Of a stretch of DNA of 64,000 bases, positions 14,103-26,722 are shown piece after piece. Made by a program: the position numbers and the translations under genes. The DNA comes from Stercorarius parasiticus. Taxonomy: Eukaryota > Chordata > Aves > Charadriiformes > Stercorariidae. Where the stretch lies: NCBI GenBank assembly GCA_013396915.1, contig VWZL01004596.1:71334-135333 (forward strand), in the 5' to 3' direction. Under the pieces are notes generated by a model, which was given only the letters and a program-made list of their open reading frames with translations, did no database searches and was not told the origin of the DNA. Position 1 is the first letter of the stretch. Each line of letters starts with the position of its first letter.

Positions 14103-17100
14103 CCTGGATTGAAAACCTAAATACAATCTTCCTGCCGTAGCAATGAAACAGACTGGGATATTGGCATGCAATTACTGAAATGCTGTACAACTGTAAAACT
14201 CGGGTATAAAGAGTAGAAGACACAGACTGGTTTCTGACTGTGGATATATAAACATCTATTTGGGGGCAAAACTATCAGTTTTGAATCAATCATGGAAACA
14301 GGATGAGAATCCCTGTTTCTTTTCATCAGTAAGGATATGCAATGAAGGCAAGCATGTTAAATTCATATCTTTTTGTAATTTTAGGATGCTGCAGTTGGCA
14401 GCTGTTATCTGCAATATTTTTTTTTTTTTCAGTTGGCCGTTTATGAACCAGAAATAAATTTGAAGCTGAAATACTACAAGGCAGCAAATAATTCTGACTC
14501 TTCGTCATACTGTAAAATCAGTGAAACATAAAGCCTATATTAGGAACATCCAGTCCAATGTATCCAGATATTAAAGATTGTTGATGGATATAGAGGAAGT
14601 GTCAAAAAGAGGTCAGTTAAGATTTAATGTTGGCAGAAATGATTGTCTGCAAAAGTATGAATAATCTTTAATGATGCCTTAAAACCTCAGCTCTGTCTTA
14701 ACACTTACTGTTTATTTAGTGCTGAGAAAAAACTTAAAAGCCATGAAGCAATTTTAAGAAAACATTTGTAAACAACTATTTTCTCTTGACAGACTATTTG
14801 GCTGGAATTACAGATATTATGCCAAGATAATATACGTTATTCAATGAATGCAGACAATATTGAATCAAATCAACTAGTATTATTTTCCATCTCTTTGAAA
14901 CTGAACATTCAAGCCATCTGAACTTTCAATGTCATTTGGCACTTCAGAAAAAACTTTGTAAAATACAACCAGGCCTGAAAAGCTATATTCATTTCTGAGT
15001 AACCTCCTGACCTTTCATAGAAGGATCTCACAAACTAGATCTTCAAGAGCATTACATAAATCAGAAATGTTTTTAATTAACTTTGTTAAAGGCATGCTTA
15101 TATAAAAGTCTTATTTAAATTCCTGCACATTTCTGTTATTTTCAAAGTCCCATATTTTGTAAAAGGAGATGGTTTGCCTCAACCCAAGTTCTGCCAAATA
15201 TGACTCCATACATAACATCTATTCAAAGTTTCATTCTTTAAAAAAGGATTAGATATGACTTGAGGAGATGCTTAGAGAAGTTTATAATGATGATATTAAA
15301 AAAAAAAATATCATGACCAGTCTTAATTTTGGTGTCTAGAGTTCATTTTCTGTTGTTCATCACATGTTCTGTCTTTCCAAAAAAATTCTCACCTTTGATC
15401 CCCAAAGAAATATAGCATAAAGCTCTCGTAATTTTTACCAGGTGCTGATTGAAACCAGGATTCGTAACAGCTGAGGCAAGACAAATTACTTGATCAAGTG
15501 AACAGAATTAGAAAGAAGCAAATCAATTATTTTATTTCCCTTTGCCAGCTAAACAGATGTGATAAAGTATGTGACATTCCAGTGGTCACTTTGGTCAACA
15601 AAGGTTTGGTTTTCCACAGGGTAATTCCTCTGCTGCCACACCAAGTGATCAAACTGATCAAATATGCTTCAGCACTGAGAAAACGTGCAATTAATTGAAT
15701 TCATACACTTTCTTCAAGTATTTTGATAGACCAGGGCCAGAGTGCTCACAGAAACAAACTTCAAAGCATGCTAGGAAAAAAGGCTACTCCTATTTTGAGT
15801 AACATGCATCAGTAAAGATTAATGAAGAATCTCACAAACCTGCTTTATCTATTGCAGAGACAATTGACTAGAAATTCAATACTTTTTCACAAGAAGGATG
15901 ATTTTTCTTGCAGGGTTGAAAAATGCATGTATTTTGTTAATCTATATTTAGCCTAGGTATATTTAATACTTTTCCATGTTCGTTAGTTCTTACTGAAATT
16001 TTTGTTCCTCTCTTACCCACTTCCACATCTCCAGGTAACACTCTATGCTGTATATCAGGTAGCAAGCTGACCTTATCCAGCTGCCATGCGTTTTTTCCCT
16101 CTTTGTGTTCTCATATCTATACTGTATTTTCTCTTAGCATGCACAAACAATGACATTATATTAAAACATCCTACTTAAAATTATTACTGAGCCAAAGGTA
16201 CATACTTCTCCAAAAATCAACGCTGAATCAAATTTATGTCTTTCTCTTGCTTAAAAAATGGCAACAACTGCAGTCCTTATTCTACTATTATTAATTATAC
16301 ATCTAAAGAATGTTCATAGTCTCTGTTTACTCTTGGGTGATTCTAAGGTTTATATGAATGAGAAAACAGTAATGTGATCATATACAAGTAAAATAGTATT
16401 TTCACTGTCTTGGCACCTGAGCATAATGAAAGGAAAAACCAGTCAGCTTTTACCTGGGTTTCTGTTTAGAAGAGTCAGCTCAGGGGGTAAGAGCTATCAC
16501 TCATGAAGAGCTAGAACGTGGAAAAAAAGGTAAGAGACTCAAAAGCCACGAAGATGTATTGCCTAAACAATTTTTATTGCTTTTTTGGTGGAGGTTATAT
16601 AGATCTTTTTTTTTCTTAGCTCCCATAATCTCAGCAATGACTTACAAACCATCATAGCAGTATCTATGGGCAAAAGATATCAAGTAGTTGAAATAATGAC
16701 CATATAAGAGCGAGAAGGCAGCTGGAGGAATCTGAGTGTTGGTCATCACTGGCAAAAACCCATTCTTATGGTTCAGAAATTTTTGCCACCTACAGAAAGC
16801 AAAGGACTGATAACTGCTCAGACTGTGCTGTCAGAGTACAGATAGTGCTTCTTCTAGGAAGAAACTCTCTGCAGAGATACAGGCAACATTTTACTGAAGG
16901 TTATTTTTTCCTGATTCTTAATTTCCTATTCAAAAGGGTCGCTAATAGTTATTTTTATGTAATAACAGGTAATTCTTTCATGCTACAGTTTGTGTGCATA
17001 TTAATCAGGGTTCTTGCCAAATTAAATTAGTTTTTTCAACATTCGAAAAGCAGTTAAACTTCTAATGACATTTTCCCCCCTCTCTTCATCAGCCTATTTT

Positions 17101-19528
17101 TGGAGCAAAATAACGTACTCAGGCCTGAAGTAAAGACACTTGAGCCTCAGGAATGGAAAACAGCCATGAGCCAAAATGTATTCACAGGAGAGCTATAGGG
17201 CAATAAGGTTGTCATCTCTGCACAAAAATACTTTCAAAGACGTAAACATGATGTTAAAATCTCCACCACTCCCTCCTGCATGTTAAAGTCACACACACTG
17301 CTCTGAGCTTGCAGTTACAAGCAGGAAAAAAGGAAACAAATCTATTCTTATGATTATTGCTACTATTGTAGCATTAGGACAGTCCAGAAACAGGGACTTA
17401 TGTTAACACCGTATCCTTAACAATCCTTGTTTTCTTTATTACTGCTTGTATTAGAAATTAGAATTGTAAAAAAGGCACTTAATAGTATAAATAATAAGTC
17501 AAACCAGAGCTGCATGATAATGCCAAGTATGAACTGTGACATCTCTATCCGAAAATCTACCTGGACATCTATGTTGTACAGATGAAAATATATATATGCA
17601 GGTATATAATATACTGAAGTTTTTTTAAAGTCAAGCAACTACAGTTGGGTTGTCCATAAAAATAAAACATTTCAACACAAATGATCTGTACTTGACACAC
17701 TTGCAAACAATTGAAAACCAATTCTTAAATTAGTAAGTAATAACCAAGTATTTTAAAATGCTAGATGAACTACCTTCTCACACATAATTTACTACACAAT
17801 AGCATGCAGTCATAATATATAAAGCTTATAATGCCTATCACGGTACCAAATACCTATAAATTCAATGCTAAAGGGACATTAGTATGTCACACAATATTTT
17901 CCTGCCTTAAATAAAAGTAGGACTTAAAAACATTTGGAAGACCAGACAAAAAAAAATAATCATCCAGGGATGTTTTTGGTTTTTTCCCCAGCTTTGTACT
18001 GCATAAAATCAATTCATCAGCACCAAATATTTTCCTTTTTATAACCCAATAGCCTAATTTGCATAAATCTCTCATACAGCAATAGAAAAGTACTTTTATA
18101 AAATTAGAAAATAACTGTATATGCACAAAGCTCATTTCTGCAGCAAATAGAGAATCTTTTCTCTTTTTTTTTAAGTTGATAATATTTCCAGTGGAAAACA
18201 TTCTTTTAACTGAAAAAGTATTCCAGGCTAGAAATATTATGTACTAGGTTAAGTAAAGCAAGCTTTTGAAATTGTGTATGTGGCAGGATTTTTTTGAGCA
18301 AATGGAGTAATAAACATTCAAGATAGATGAAAATCTAAGATGTCTACCAGTGAATGTCTAATAAAAATAGAGTCAAATAGACACATGGCCCAGCTAGGAT
18401 TGTCCAGCTGGACAAAATATCTAAGTGGTTATGGTGATTTTAGGATATTTGCTTAGTAAGAATCAGGCAAAATGCAAGCCAGCTCTGCTCCTAAAATCCA
18501 GGCAAGGATTCCAGCAAGGGAAAAAACCTACCAGCGGACCCCTTATTATTTTTAATAATCTAAAACTTCTTCCTTTGGCAGTCAGAATAACCAACATGTG
18601 TTCAAGATCTAGAATTGCTTTTCCCTGAAGAACTAGCCTGTAAATAAGTCACTTCATATCTACTGTACATGTTTATTTTCTTCAGCCATACATTCATATA
18701 TCCTGTGAACACTCACTCATCTGTATTTGAATCACTGCCACATCAGTATCATTTAATGGCTACACCGTCATGGCCTCAAATCTCATCAAAATGCCCATTC
18801 CCAAAACAACCTACTGACATATCAATCTAACAAGGAATCACATCTTTATACTCTGTTCCCTTGATAGTAGGGACTCAGTCTCTACCCACAGATTAATACA
18901 GGGATGGAAGACCATTTCTAGGTAGAAAGCAAGTCTCACGCATTCTCTTGGCCACCGCTCTGCCAAGCCCAAGCAGCACAACTCCTATTTTACACAGCTT
19001 CTCCAAGTCACCATCACCTGAAAAAGCTGGCAGCACTGGGTGGCTGCCTTGCTGCATCTACACGCTGCTGTGCCTTCCGCTTGCCCATTTAACATAGCAA
19101 CCTGTTGTCTCAGCTCTCAGGCTTAAAACCAGAAGCTTTTCAGAGAGGGCAGTGTCATATATGTCTGTGTTTTCCGTGACAACCACCCAGTTGGGGTTAA
19201 GGACTGGTACAGACAATAAGGTTGAACTTCCTTGGGATCTTTTCCACTATTTTTCTGAGGTAGACTGCTAAACAAGCTACAATATTAAAAACAAAAAAAA
19301 CAACCAAAAAATATGTGAAAATGCTGTTTTCCTCCACTGCATATCTCCTGATGATATTAGTATCAGTTATCAGCTCTCTCGAACCTCTCCATGTTACAAT
19401 CATTTTAAGTAGGGTTGCAAACAAGGCCTTTTGTGTGATCAGGATACATAAAGTTTCTCTGAAATTACTTCAAGCAGTTCTGTGAACATCAGCTTCGACA
19501 GCTTGGGTGAGATTCGCTATCTTAAAGT

Positions 19529-19544
19529 AAAAAAAAAAAAAAAA
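19529..19544. repeat. A16 homopolymer (U16 in the LCLAT1 transcript)
   Basis: Sixteen consecutive A on the + strand read as U16 in the LCLAT1 pre-mRNA, at about +28 to +43 after the exon 4 splice donor. The intervening transcript, from about +14, is also U-rich. Confidence 0.92.
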
Positions 19545-19571
19545 GGACATACAAAAACAGAGCAGGATTAC

Positions 19572-19688
19572 CTTCCCTTAGACGCTCAACCACAAAAGTG
19601 AATCCAGTAGTTCGCGGATGTAAGACGTACTCGTATTTTTGAAGTCCGTTCTTCTCAGCAAATTCATTACTGCGGGCTTTGGTATTGG
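19572..19688 (-). CDS. LCLAT1: LCLAT1 coding exon 4 (acyltransferase motif IV)
   Basis: The fourth coding exon is 117 nt. Two bases complete A171, 38 codons follow (residues 172-209), and the exon ends with the first base of codon 210, Gly if the next exon follows the mammalian pattern. It begins after TCTCCTTCAG and contains NTKARSNEFAEKNGLQKYEY, then VLHPRTTGF (residues 192-200, family motif IV), and ends FVVERLREG. Identity to mammalian LCLAT1 is almost complete. The donor is AAG|GTAATC, which lacks the usual G at intron position +5. A T-rich stretch with a run of 16 T on the sense strand lies at about +28 to +43. The remaining roughly 166 C-terminal residues expected for the protein are not seen at lower coordinates and probably lie beyond the window edge. 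Confidence 0.97.
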
Positions 19689-22600
19689 CTGAAGGAGAGA
19701 ATAAAAAGCACCATTTTCTATTAGTGTGCATGTAGACCAAGAATTAAATAGGATTATTATAGGACAGGAACAGTACAACAGCAGTTCACACAGTATGAAT
19801 GTGCAACAGCTTTTCAGGTGGAGGCAGACTGCGAGTGTGCTTTCCGTGGGCTGCAGTATGGTATGAGGAAGAGCAATGTGGATTGCAAGAAAAGCCTTTT
19901 TACCCTCTCATTTAATTTTAGAAAACAATCAGCAAATCTTTCATATTTATCAAGTGCAATCTGAGATCTATAAGTTAAAGTCTGTTAATGGCTCTCTGTA
20001 CACTTCAATACCCATTTCACAGTAAAATGTGTTAATTGGCTCAATTTATTTTTTTTTTTAAACTCAAAAGGCACAATGTATAATAATGTAGATTTGATAT
20101 TATGTACAGAAATACCTCAAGGTCAGTGTTCAACCACATTAAACTTATTTTGGAAAGAAAACATTAAATGGAGGAAAACAGTTGATCTAATACATTAAAA
20201 CGCTATTTTACATCTTCATTCCAAACTTGACACGATTGATTCATCAACCTGCGCTGCTTTAATTTTTTGACCAACTGCCTCAAGTGCCACAACACACGCT
20301 CGCTCCCCTATGGATCCTACATGCAAGGCGTCTGGAAAGCAGCCTGGCTAAACCCCATGACAAATACGTTTCGAACCTCTGGCAAAAAATAAGCCTCTCA
20401 CAAGCAAAGCGAACAAAGGCTTTCCAGAGCCAGTTGCTAACAGAGCCCACTGAGCAAGGAAGATGCAGACACCAAAGTGAAAACTTCGAAAGGCGAGCGG
20501 AGAGGAAGCAATTTGTTCTCCAGTGATGTGCAGGAGGCTCTTCCAAGAAGCCTCGGTTCGGAGCCAAACAGACTCTGCTGGCTACGCTTACTCCTTCCTT
20601 GTGAGCATCGCTGTGCTTCCCCAGGGCCAAAAAGCAGTGGACACATGCAATGTTCCCTTGGCAACATGGAAAAAAAAATAAAAAAATCAATCTGATCAAC
20701 TAACTTATTAAATAACTCGTATTTACATAGTTTTACAGGTGTTGTAAAAGAAAAAATCCCAGCAACTGATCTACGGGACAAAATCATTGCCTAAGCCATA
20801 TATCACCTTTTTCAAGCAGAAACTGCTCTTCTTTTTAAGTGTCCATAGTCAACCTTAGCAGACATAGGAGATACAGTAATGAAAAGCACCTTGCTGCTTA
20901 ATAATTTAATGGAAGTGATACTTTAGGTAAGTCCTTTCCTTTGCAATCATCGTAATTTTTCCTGTAAAGGAACAATAGCACAAGTGGACAAATCAACAGT
21001 AGTGCAAGATGTCCTTTTTGCAGTAAAATACAACTTTCCTGCACCTTTCTTTTTTTCCTAAATTACATGAGCTCTTTGTTTATCAAAAAAAGGTGGGTAT
21101 TCCTCTTAAAGGGCCATCTACCTATTAATAAATGCTATAGCATATCAGTATGCTGAGTGTTTTTTCTCCTGTGATCTACTGTTCCTATGCATAGGAGTAC
21201 GGCTTCTCATACATGCAGCCCTTAAGATTTAGTGCACAGATTTCCTGACCATGTGACTGGGAGGAAAGGAAAACTGTTGCACAGTAGCCAAGTAAGTGAT
21301 TCAGCAAAGAGAATCCAAAGATTTACTTCTTGCCAAATTGCCAAAAAGTACAAATACTTAAAAACATGACATCTTCAAAAAGCATTGCTAAAATTACAGA
21401 ATGTGTGAAATACTAAAATTACACTTGGCTATGTAACTTAAATTTATCTTTCCTTGGACATATGCATCATGTGTTTAACCACATGATCAGAGTATCTATT
21501 TTTGTCAACTACTGCTCAACTACTACTCCATTCAATGTTGAAAAAGGACTATTTTGAATCAGCAAAGGGAACTTGCCTTCAGGACCCCTACATCTGTGAC
21601 CGTAAAACTTGCAAAGCGAGCCATGAGCAAGACTTGGAATGGCAGAAAAGACAGGAGTAATCCAGTAATTATTAACTGCTCCTCTAAAAAGCCAGATTCT
21701 ACTTCTTAAGCATAATTGTATTATGCTATTAGCTCAACAACTTAAACTCTTTGTCTTCTAAGAAATTACACTGATCACCAAGACTGTTCCTATAAAAAAA
21801 AAATACAAGTCATGAGTTCCTTTCCAGATTCTGTGGCGATTCGAGTAAAATGCTTTAAATTAATTTATCACAAAGTTTTAAGCAAACGTATTGTTTCTTC
21901 CAAAGGACAGAGAAAGTGTCATCTTCATTTTCTGCATATCCAAATTTGGGGTTCACGTTGGAATATTTGCAATCTGCAAATCAAGTCAATCAAAGCTTTG
22001 AGACACAAGTGCCGTAAGTGTCTACACAAAGCTAAGCAGTCTAAAAAAAACCAAAAAGTCTTAAGCATCTCAAACTGCACACAGTTGATGAGAAAAACCC
22101 TCTCCATATATCTCCTCACTAGCACTTTGTTTCAGAGGGAGCATGAAAACTAATTCCTTGGTATTTGTAGAACACTCCTGCTTACACCACAAGAAAACCA
22201 AAAAGCAAATTGTCAGTTTTGTTTTCTGAGCAAGCCGGAATTGATGCTGCGAAAGAGGTTTGGACCTCCACTGCCCATTGCCTTGAAGTAATCATCTTCA
22301 AACCTCCTCGTAGTGCACCTCCCTGCACTTGGAAAGAACTCACTGTAAACATCTGTAAAACATCTTCCAAATTTCCCTTTACTACAACGCCTTTCTAAAA
22401 ACGTGTGAACAGCTGGACGCTGGCACACCAGCCAACACTATTCAGCTATTTCCTGATATTTGTATCCCTGTCCTGCCTCTGGACTGTAAGTTTTATGTAA
22501 CAGAGATTGTTCCCTTCCCCTTTTGCATGACCCTAGTGTAATGAGATTTTAGAACTAGAATAACGCTCCCAGCTAATAGAGTGATCACTGTCATCTGGAA

Positions 22601-23847
22601 AAATCATCTCCCTCTTCCCTTCCTAACAACTATCAAGCCACAGGTCTTTGTGCATTAAACAGTATTTATTACAGCAAGTCAGGAAGGGCAAAGGGGTTTT
22701 GATGCCATCCTGAATGCAAGGGTAGGATATGCTTTCACTCTACCAAAAAGTAAGAATAATGCTCTTCCTCCCCCTCCTGCTACTCTCAGCATTTGAGGAA
22801 AACAGTTTCTTACTCTGCTGTTACTTATGAACAAAAGCACTGACTGCCACCTTATCTGACGTACGCACTTTTGTGCCTGCTGCTGTTTGGGACCCCTGTG
22901 CGAGACACCTGTGCTTAAACCTTCCGGGGGAAATTCAGAGTAAGTCTCCTGCTCAGCACCGGATTCAACGAAAGGCAGAAAATGGGATGTTCCCCACTGT
23001 ATGAAACCTAGAGGTTAGAAAACCGATCCAGGAAATCAGAAACCTACTTTTATATTCTCTCCATCCTAAGGGAATTTGCACAACGAACACCTCTTAAAAA
23101 CCCCTTAATCAATAGCCCAGGCTACACTGTCAGCGCTGAAAAACTTATGCAGATGCCTCATCATTCTGCAGTCCAGATTATAACATTCTTAGGTGAAAGA
23201 ATAAAAAAAGTGAAAGATGCCTTTGTAAGCCTGACAGTGAAAACACTTCCTGAAAAAGGAAACATACGTTCTCCTCTTTGCTTCCAATCAACTAACACAA
23301 ATTGCATAAAGCAGCTCTTGAAGCAGGGACTGGAAATTAACTCAGTTTGGGTCTCCTCAATCTCAAAAGGTCACTCACATCATATGGCTACGTGTAATGC
23401 CCCCTCCTGCTTACTCTCTCTGAAAAATATGAGTAAGCGTTGCTTTCTAGAAACAAGTATTTTCTTTCTTACACTGTATTTAACCCAAAGTAAATCCACC
23501 CCCAGAATTCTTGCTCATCATTCCTCTTAGGTGTATTTTGTATTTTAACTCCTTGGTTCTATTTGCTCCTATGATAAAAAAGAATATGTAGAACAATCTA
23601 TTTTTATGGAAAGCAGCCAGGTTACTAGAAGAGGATGATGTGGGACCTTTCCTGATGCAGAACTGCTTCATGCTCTGTCTCCTCTGGTCTCGCACTGATG
23701 TGCCTCTCCTCCCCTGTCTCCTTCAGCTGCCTCCATGCTGCCTCTCAGAGAGTACGTTCTTTGGGGTGGTGACAAGTACAAGAAGTCCGATTTATTTGAG
23801 TCTTTAGATACTACTGCAGAGCAATTGTCAAACTACACAAAAGAACA

Positions 23848-23974
23848 AGGCCAGGTTGGATGGGGCTTTGAGCAACCTGGTCTACTGGAAGGTTTCCTGA
23901 CCCATGGCAGGGGGTTGGAACCAGATGATCTTTAAGGTTCCTTCCAACTCTAACCATCCTATGGTTCTATGATT
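23848..23974 (+). repeat. CR1 LINE fragment, extreme 3' end
   Basis: About 127 nt match the very end of CR1. The segment runs from GGCCAGGTTGGATGGGGC, through TTTGAGCAACCTGGTCTA and a GATCTTTAAGGTTCCTTCC block, to GGTTCTATGATT. It lies antisense to LCLAT1, within the intron between coding exons 3 and 4. Only the last roughly 14 codons of the CR1 ORF2 plus the 3' UTR are represented. Both boundaries are judged by eye. Confidence 0.88.
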
Positions 23975-26670
23975 AAAAATTTAAGGGTTCTCGCCATAAT
24001 CTCTTACATTTTTTGGCTCCTGTGCTGCCTTTGGTACATCACTTCATTACATTTTTTCCCATTTATCCCAAAATTATGTGGGAAAATCCCATTTCTTAAA
24101 CTTTTACATTACTGGAAAAGCTTAGAAAATCAGCACTTTCCAGAAGCAGCACACTTCAGAATTTCATTTAAAGTAACTGGAGGAAGAAATTATGCTAATA
24201 CATTTTCCTGATTTTTGAGTTGCAGATTTTTAAGAAGTTCAATTGTTTTGCCCCTGAAAACGAGAGGATAAAGTGAACAAATTCAATTTTTTTCTTAAAG
24301 TCAAATTATATTTTTAATTTGTGAGGCAGTTTTGAATTAGAAGAAAAATCTCTAGAATTTGACTTTGACGAAAGCCATAATGCAGTAACAAGCTGCACTT
24401 GTGAGAGTCTGAAGAGTATTTGGAACTAAAACTCCAAGACCCATACCCAATGAAGAGCTAACTCTGTGCTCCCCATGAAATATGTACGCAGTATTAGCTC
24501 GTCTCAAACAAGCAAGCTCACATGCTTTTACTGATTCACCACTGTCCAGGCTGGTGGGCTTTGCTGGACGTCACCCAAAAGAATTATAAACTACCCTCAT
24601 CCTACTGGAAAGCTGATTCTGACAACTTTAATAAAACTATTTCTGATCAACTCTCAACTACTTTTTTTTTTCTTGTACTAGTGTACTGATATTTGAATAT
24701 TAAGTACCACCTTTTCTTTTCATCTGTATTGTGATAAAAGCATGCATGTACTTCTATGACTTCGAGTAGTCTCAAATGATACTGGTGCCAGACAGTGGAA
24801 GAATAAATGACAACTCAAAAATTTTCTCTTTAAAAAGAAAAAAAAAATAATTAAAAACCTCATTTATTTATTAGAGGTTTCCACAGAAAGCATAAAAGCT
24901 ATATTGCTCACAGTTACTATTTCAAGAAAAAGCAATTGTACTTATGTGTTGCTTTCAAACTATTACATGTTAAATCAACCTCTACCCGTGCTTTTGAACA
25001 ATGTTTCTTTTGCATTTCTGAAGTACATCACATTTACTAGAAAAGAGAAAAATCCAACTGCAGTTCATTGTTACTTTCTAGACAGAATATTTCATGTGAT
25101 CCACATCACAACATTCCTGCCAAAATCTGGGCTCTAGCAAGCTTTCCTACTTGTTTTTGAGCTGCTCCCCAAGGAAAAAAGGTCTGTGCAATCACACGCT
25201 GTCCACCTGTTCCCCTTAATTTTGAAGCTATTGCCACCTGCAAACAAAGTTTGACAGAGACAAGAGATTCAAAGATAATTAAGCACCACAGGAGTTTCAG
25301 AAAAACCAATGGCTGAGTAATGGGGAGCCTCCGAGAGTGGAGATCTTAATAACGGGACAAGGCAGGGCAGGCTCCACAGGCATTTGGTCTGTCGGGGTTT
25401 TCAGCAGAGCATGCACCAGTCTGTTGGCTAACACAAGTATTGGTGAGGATAGGCCATGGCACGCGACACCTCTTGCCGAGACAGCAGCAAGAGATTTGCG
25501 GAGGAAATGACACACGGAAGGAAAGTCAAGGAAAAAGGGGAAGCTGGAGTGAAGAAAAGACCACGTATAGGAATGCAGACACAAATCCATAGGACATGAG
25601 GCTTTAACAGGCCCAGAGCAATACAGCAACTGGTTTTTTGTTACTGCTTTCTGAAGAATTACTACAAAGAGTCTTGTAAGGAACACCAAGAAAAACAAAA
25701 GAACAAACAAAATGGTGGGTTGTATTCCAGCTTTCCAGAAGCACTAGACTGATGGTTGCTTTGTTTTCTTCAGGGCTTCAGAAAGTCTGGCTACACGGTT
25801 ATCTGCTGAGGGCTTCTTCTTAAGCAATTACAATAAAATACCTTTGATGCACTTAGCTTTAACCTTGAAGTACTCCCGAGTGAAAAGATGACCAACCTAT
25901 CAGAAATAAGTATATAATTATTACCTCAGACCCTACACATCCAGTACACCATTCAGGGTTCATAACACTACTACTTTTAAAATTTAGTTACTCAGCATCT
26001 TACACCGCAAAGTACGTCGCCAACTTAAGTCAGGCAGTGGCCCATGTATAAATACAGTAATACTTCACATTTCTTTGAAACCTTTCCTTCTCGAATACCT
26101 GGAAACATTATAGAATTTCTTTGTAAGAGGAATAAATCTATCATTGTCATGTGAACTCTGAGAGGATAAAAAAATGACAGTAGCACAGAGCTGCACAGCA
26201 ATTCTGCTTTTCAGTGAAGTACATGTAGAATGTTATTTTTCATTCTAACCACCAGAAGAATTTTGTTTTCAGAAGTAATTAGCAGTTTTAAAATTTGGTG
26301 AGAAAACAAGAGCCATTGCCTCTATTTTTGCAAAATGTTGTCTAAGATATTGAGCAACTATTCAGAGCAAAATTGCAGTTTATTTCTTATTCTAAAAGAT
26401 GGACCATGAGGTTGTAATATGTCCGACCTTGTCAATAACAGTTTTCTGAAAATAATTTTTTCAAAATATTACACAAAATACATTATTATGTTCTCTCATT
26501 CTCATATGGCATACAATTATTGCTTGGTCAGGATTAGCTTGTCAAAGGGTTTTGCCCTGTCTCCTACAATATTTTAAAAAATATGAGCTAATGTTCCCTG
26601 TGAAGACAATTAGATAGGGAGAGCTATTTACTTGCACACAAAATGCCCCAGGGTTTTGCCTGTCTCTATA

Positions 26671-26722
26671 CATCTTATTACATTAATATATGTAATATAT
26701 TACATCTATTACATTAATATAT
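26671..26722. repeat. AT-rich imperfect repeat
   Basis: CATCTTATTACATTAATATA recurs about 32 bp later as CATCTATTACATTAATATAT, with ATGTAATATATTACAT-type palindromic sequence between them. It is low-complexity AT-rich DNA able to form small hairpins. Confidence 0.8.

Larger units (their letters stand above)
1..19571 (-). other. LCLAT1: LCLAT1 intron after coding exon 4 (3' side outside window)
   Basis: This is intronic on the minus strand, at least 19.6 kb. I looked for the C-terminal coding exon, expected to encode a GDFPREIHFHV-like and cytosolic/membrane C-terminal region. I saw no matching open stretch on the minus strand, so that exon is inferred to lie beyond position 1. A very short exon could have escaped me. 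The intron contains one CR1 fragment (2650-3215), a 20-bp tandem duplication (3314-3353), a CTAT microsatellite (14081-14102), a T15 run (12775-12789) and a diverged repeat pair near 9.42 and 10.32 kb. It also holds a 180-codon minus-strand frame (12136-12678) of unknown meaning. Other open frames of 60-139 codons resemble nothing I recognise. The rest is unremarkable AT-rich DNA. Confidence 0.8.

Noticed and set aside
14417..14435. T13 followed by CAG on the + strand, resembling a strong splice acceptor
   Set aside because: No open reading frame, donor or neighbouring exon supports a + strand gene here.
20280..20787. 139-codon minus-strand frame and overlapping frames in a slightly GC-richer patch
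   Set aside because: Open frames on both strands overlap, as happens in locally stop-poor sequence. The predicted residues resemble no known family.
25297..25710. 137-codon minus-strand frame with a hydrophobic start (MFVLLFFLVFLTRLF)
   Set aside because: The hydrophobic run comes from T-rich codons. The rest shows no domain, and the expected LCLAT1 C-terminal sequence is not present.
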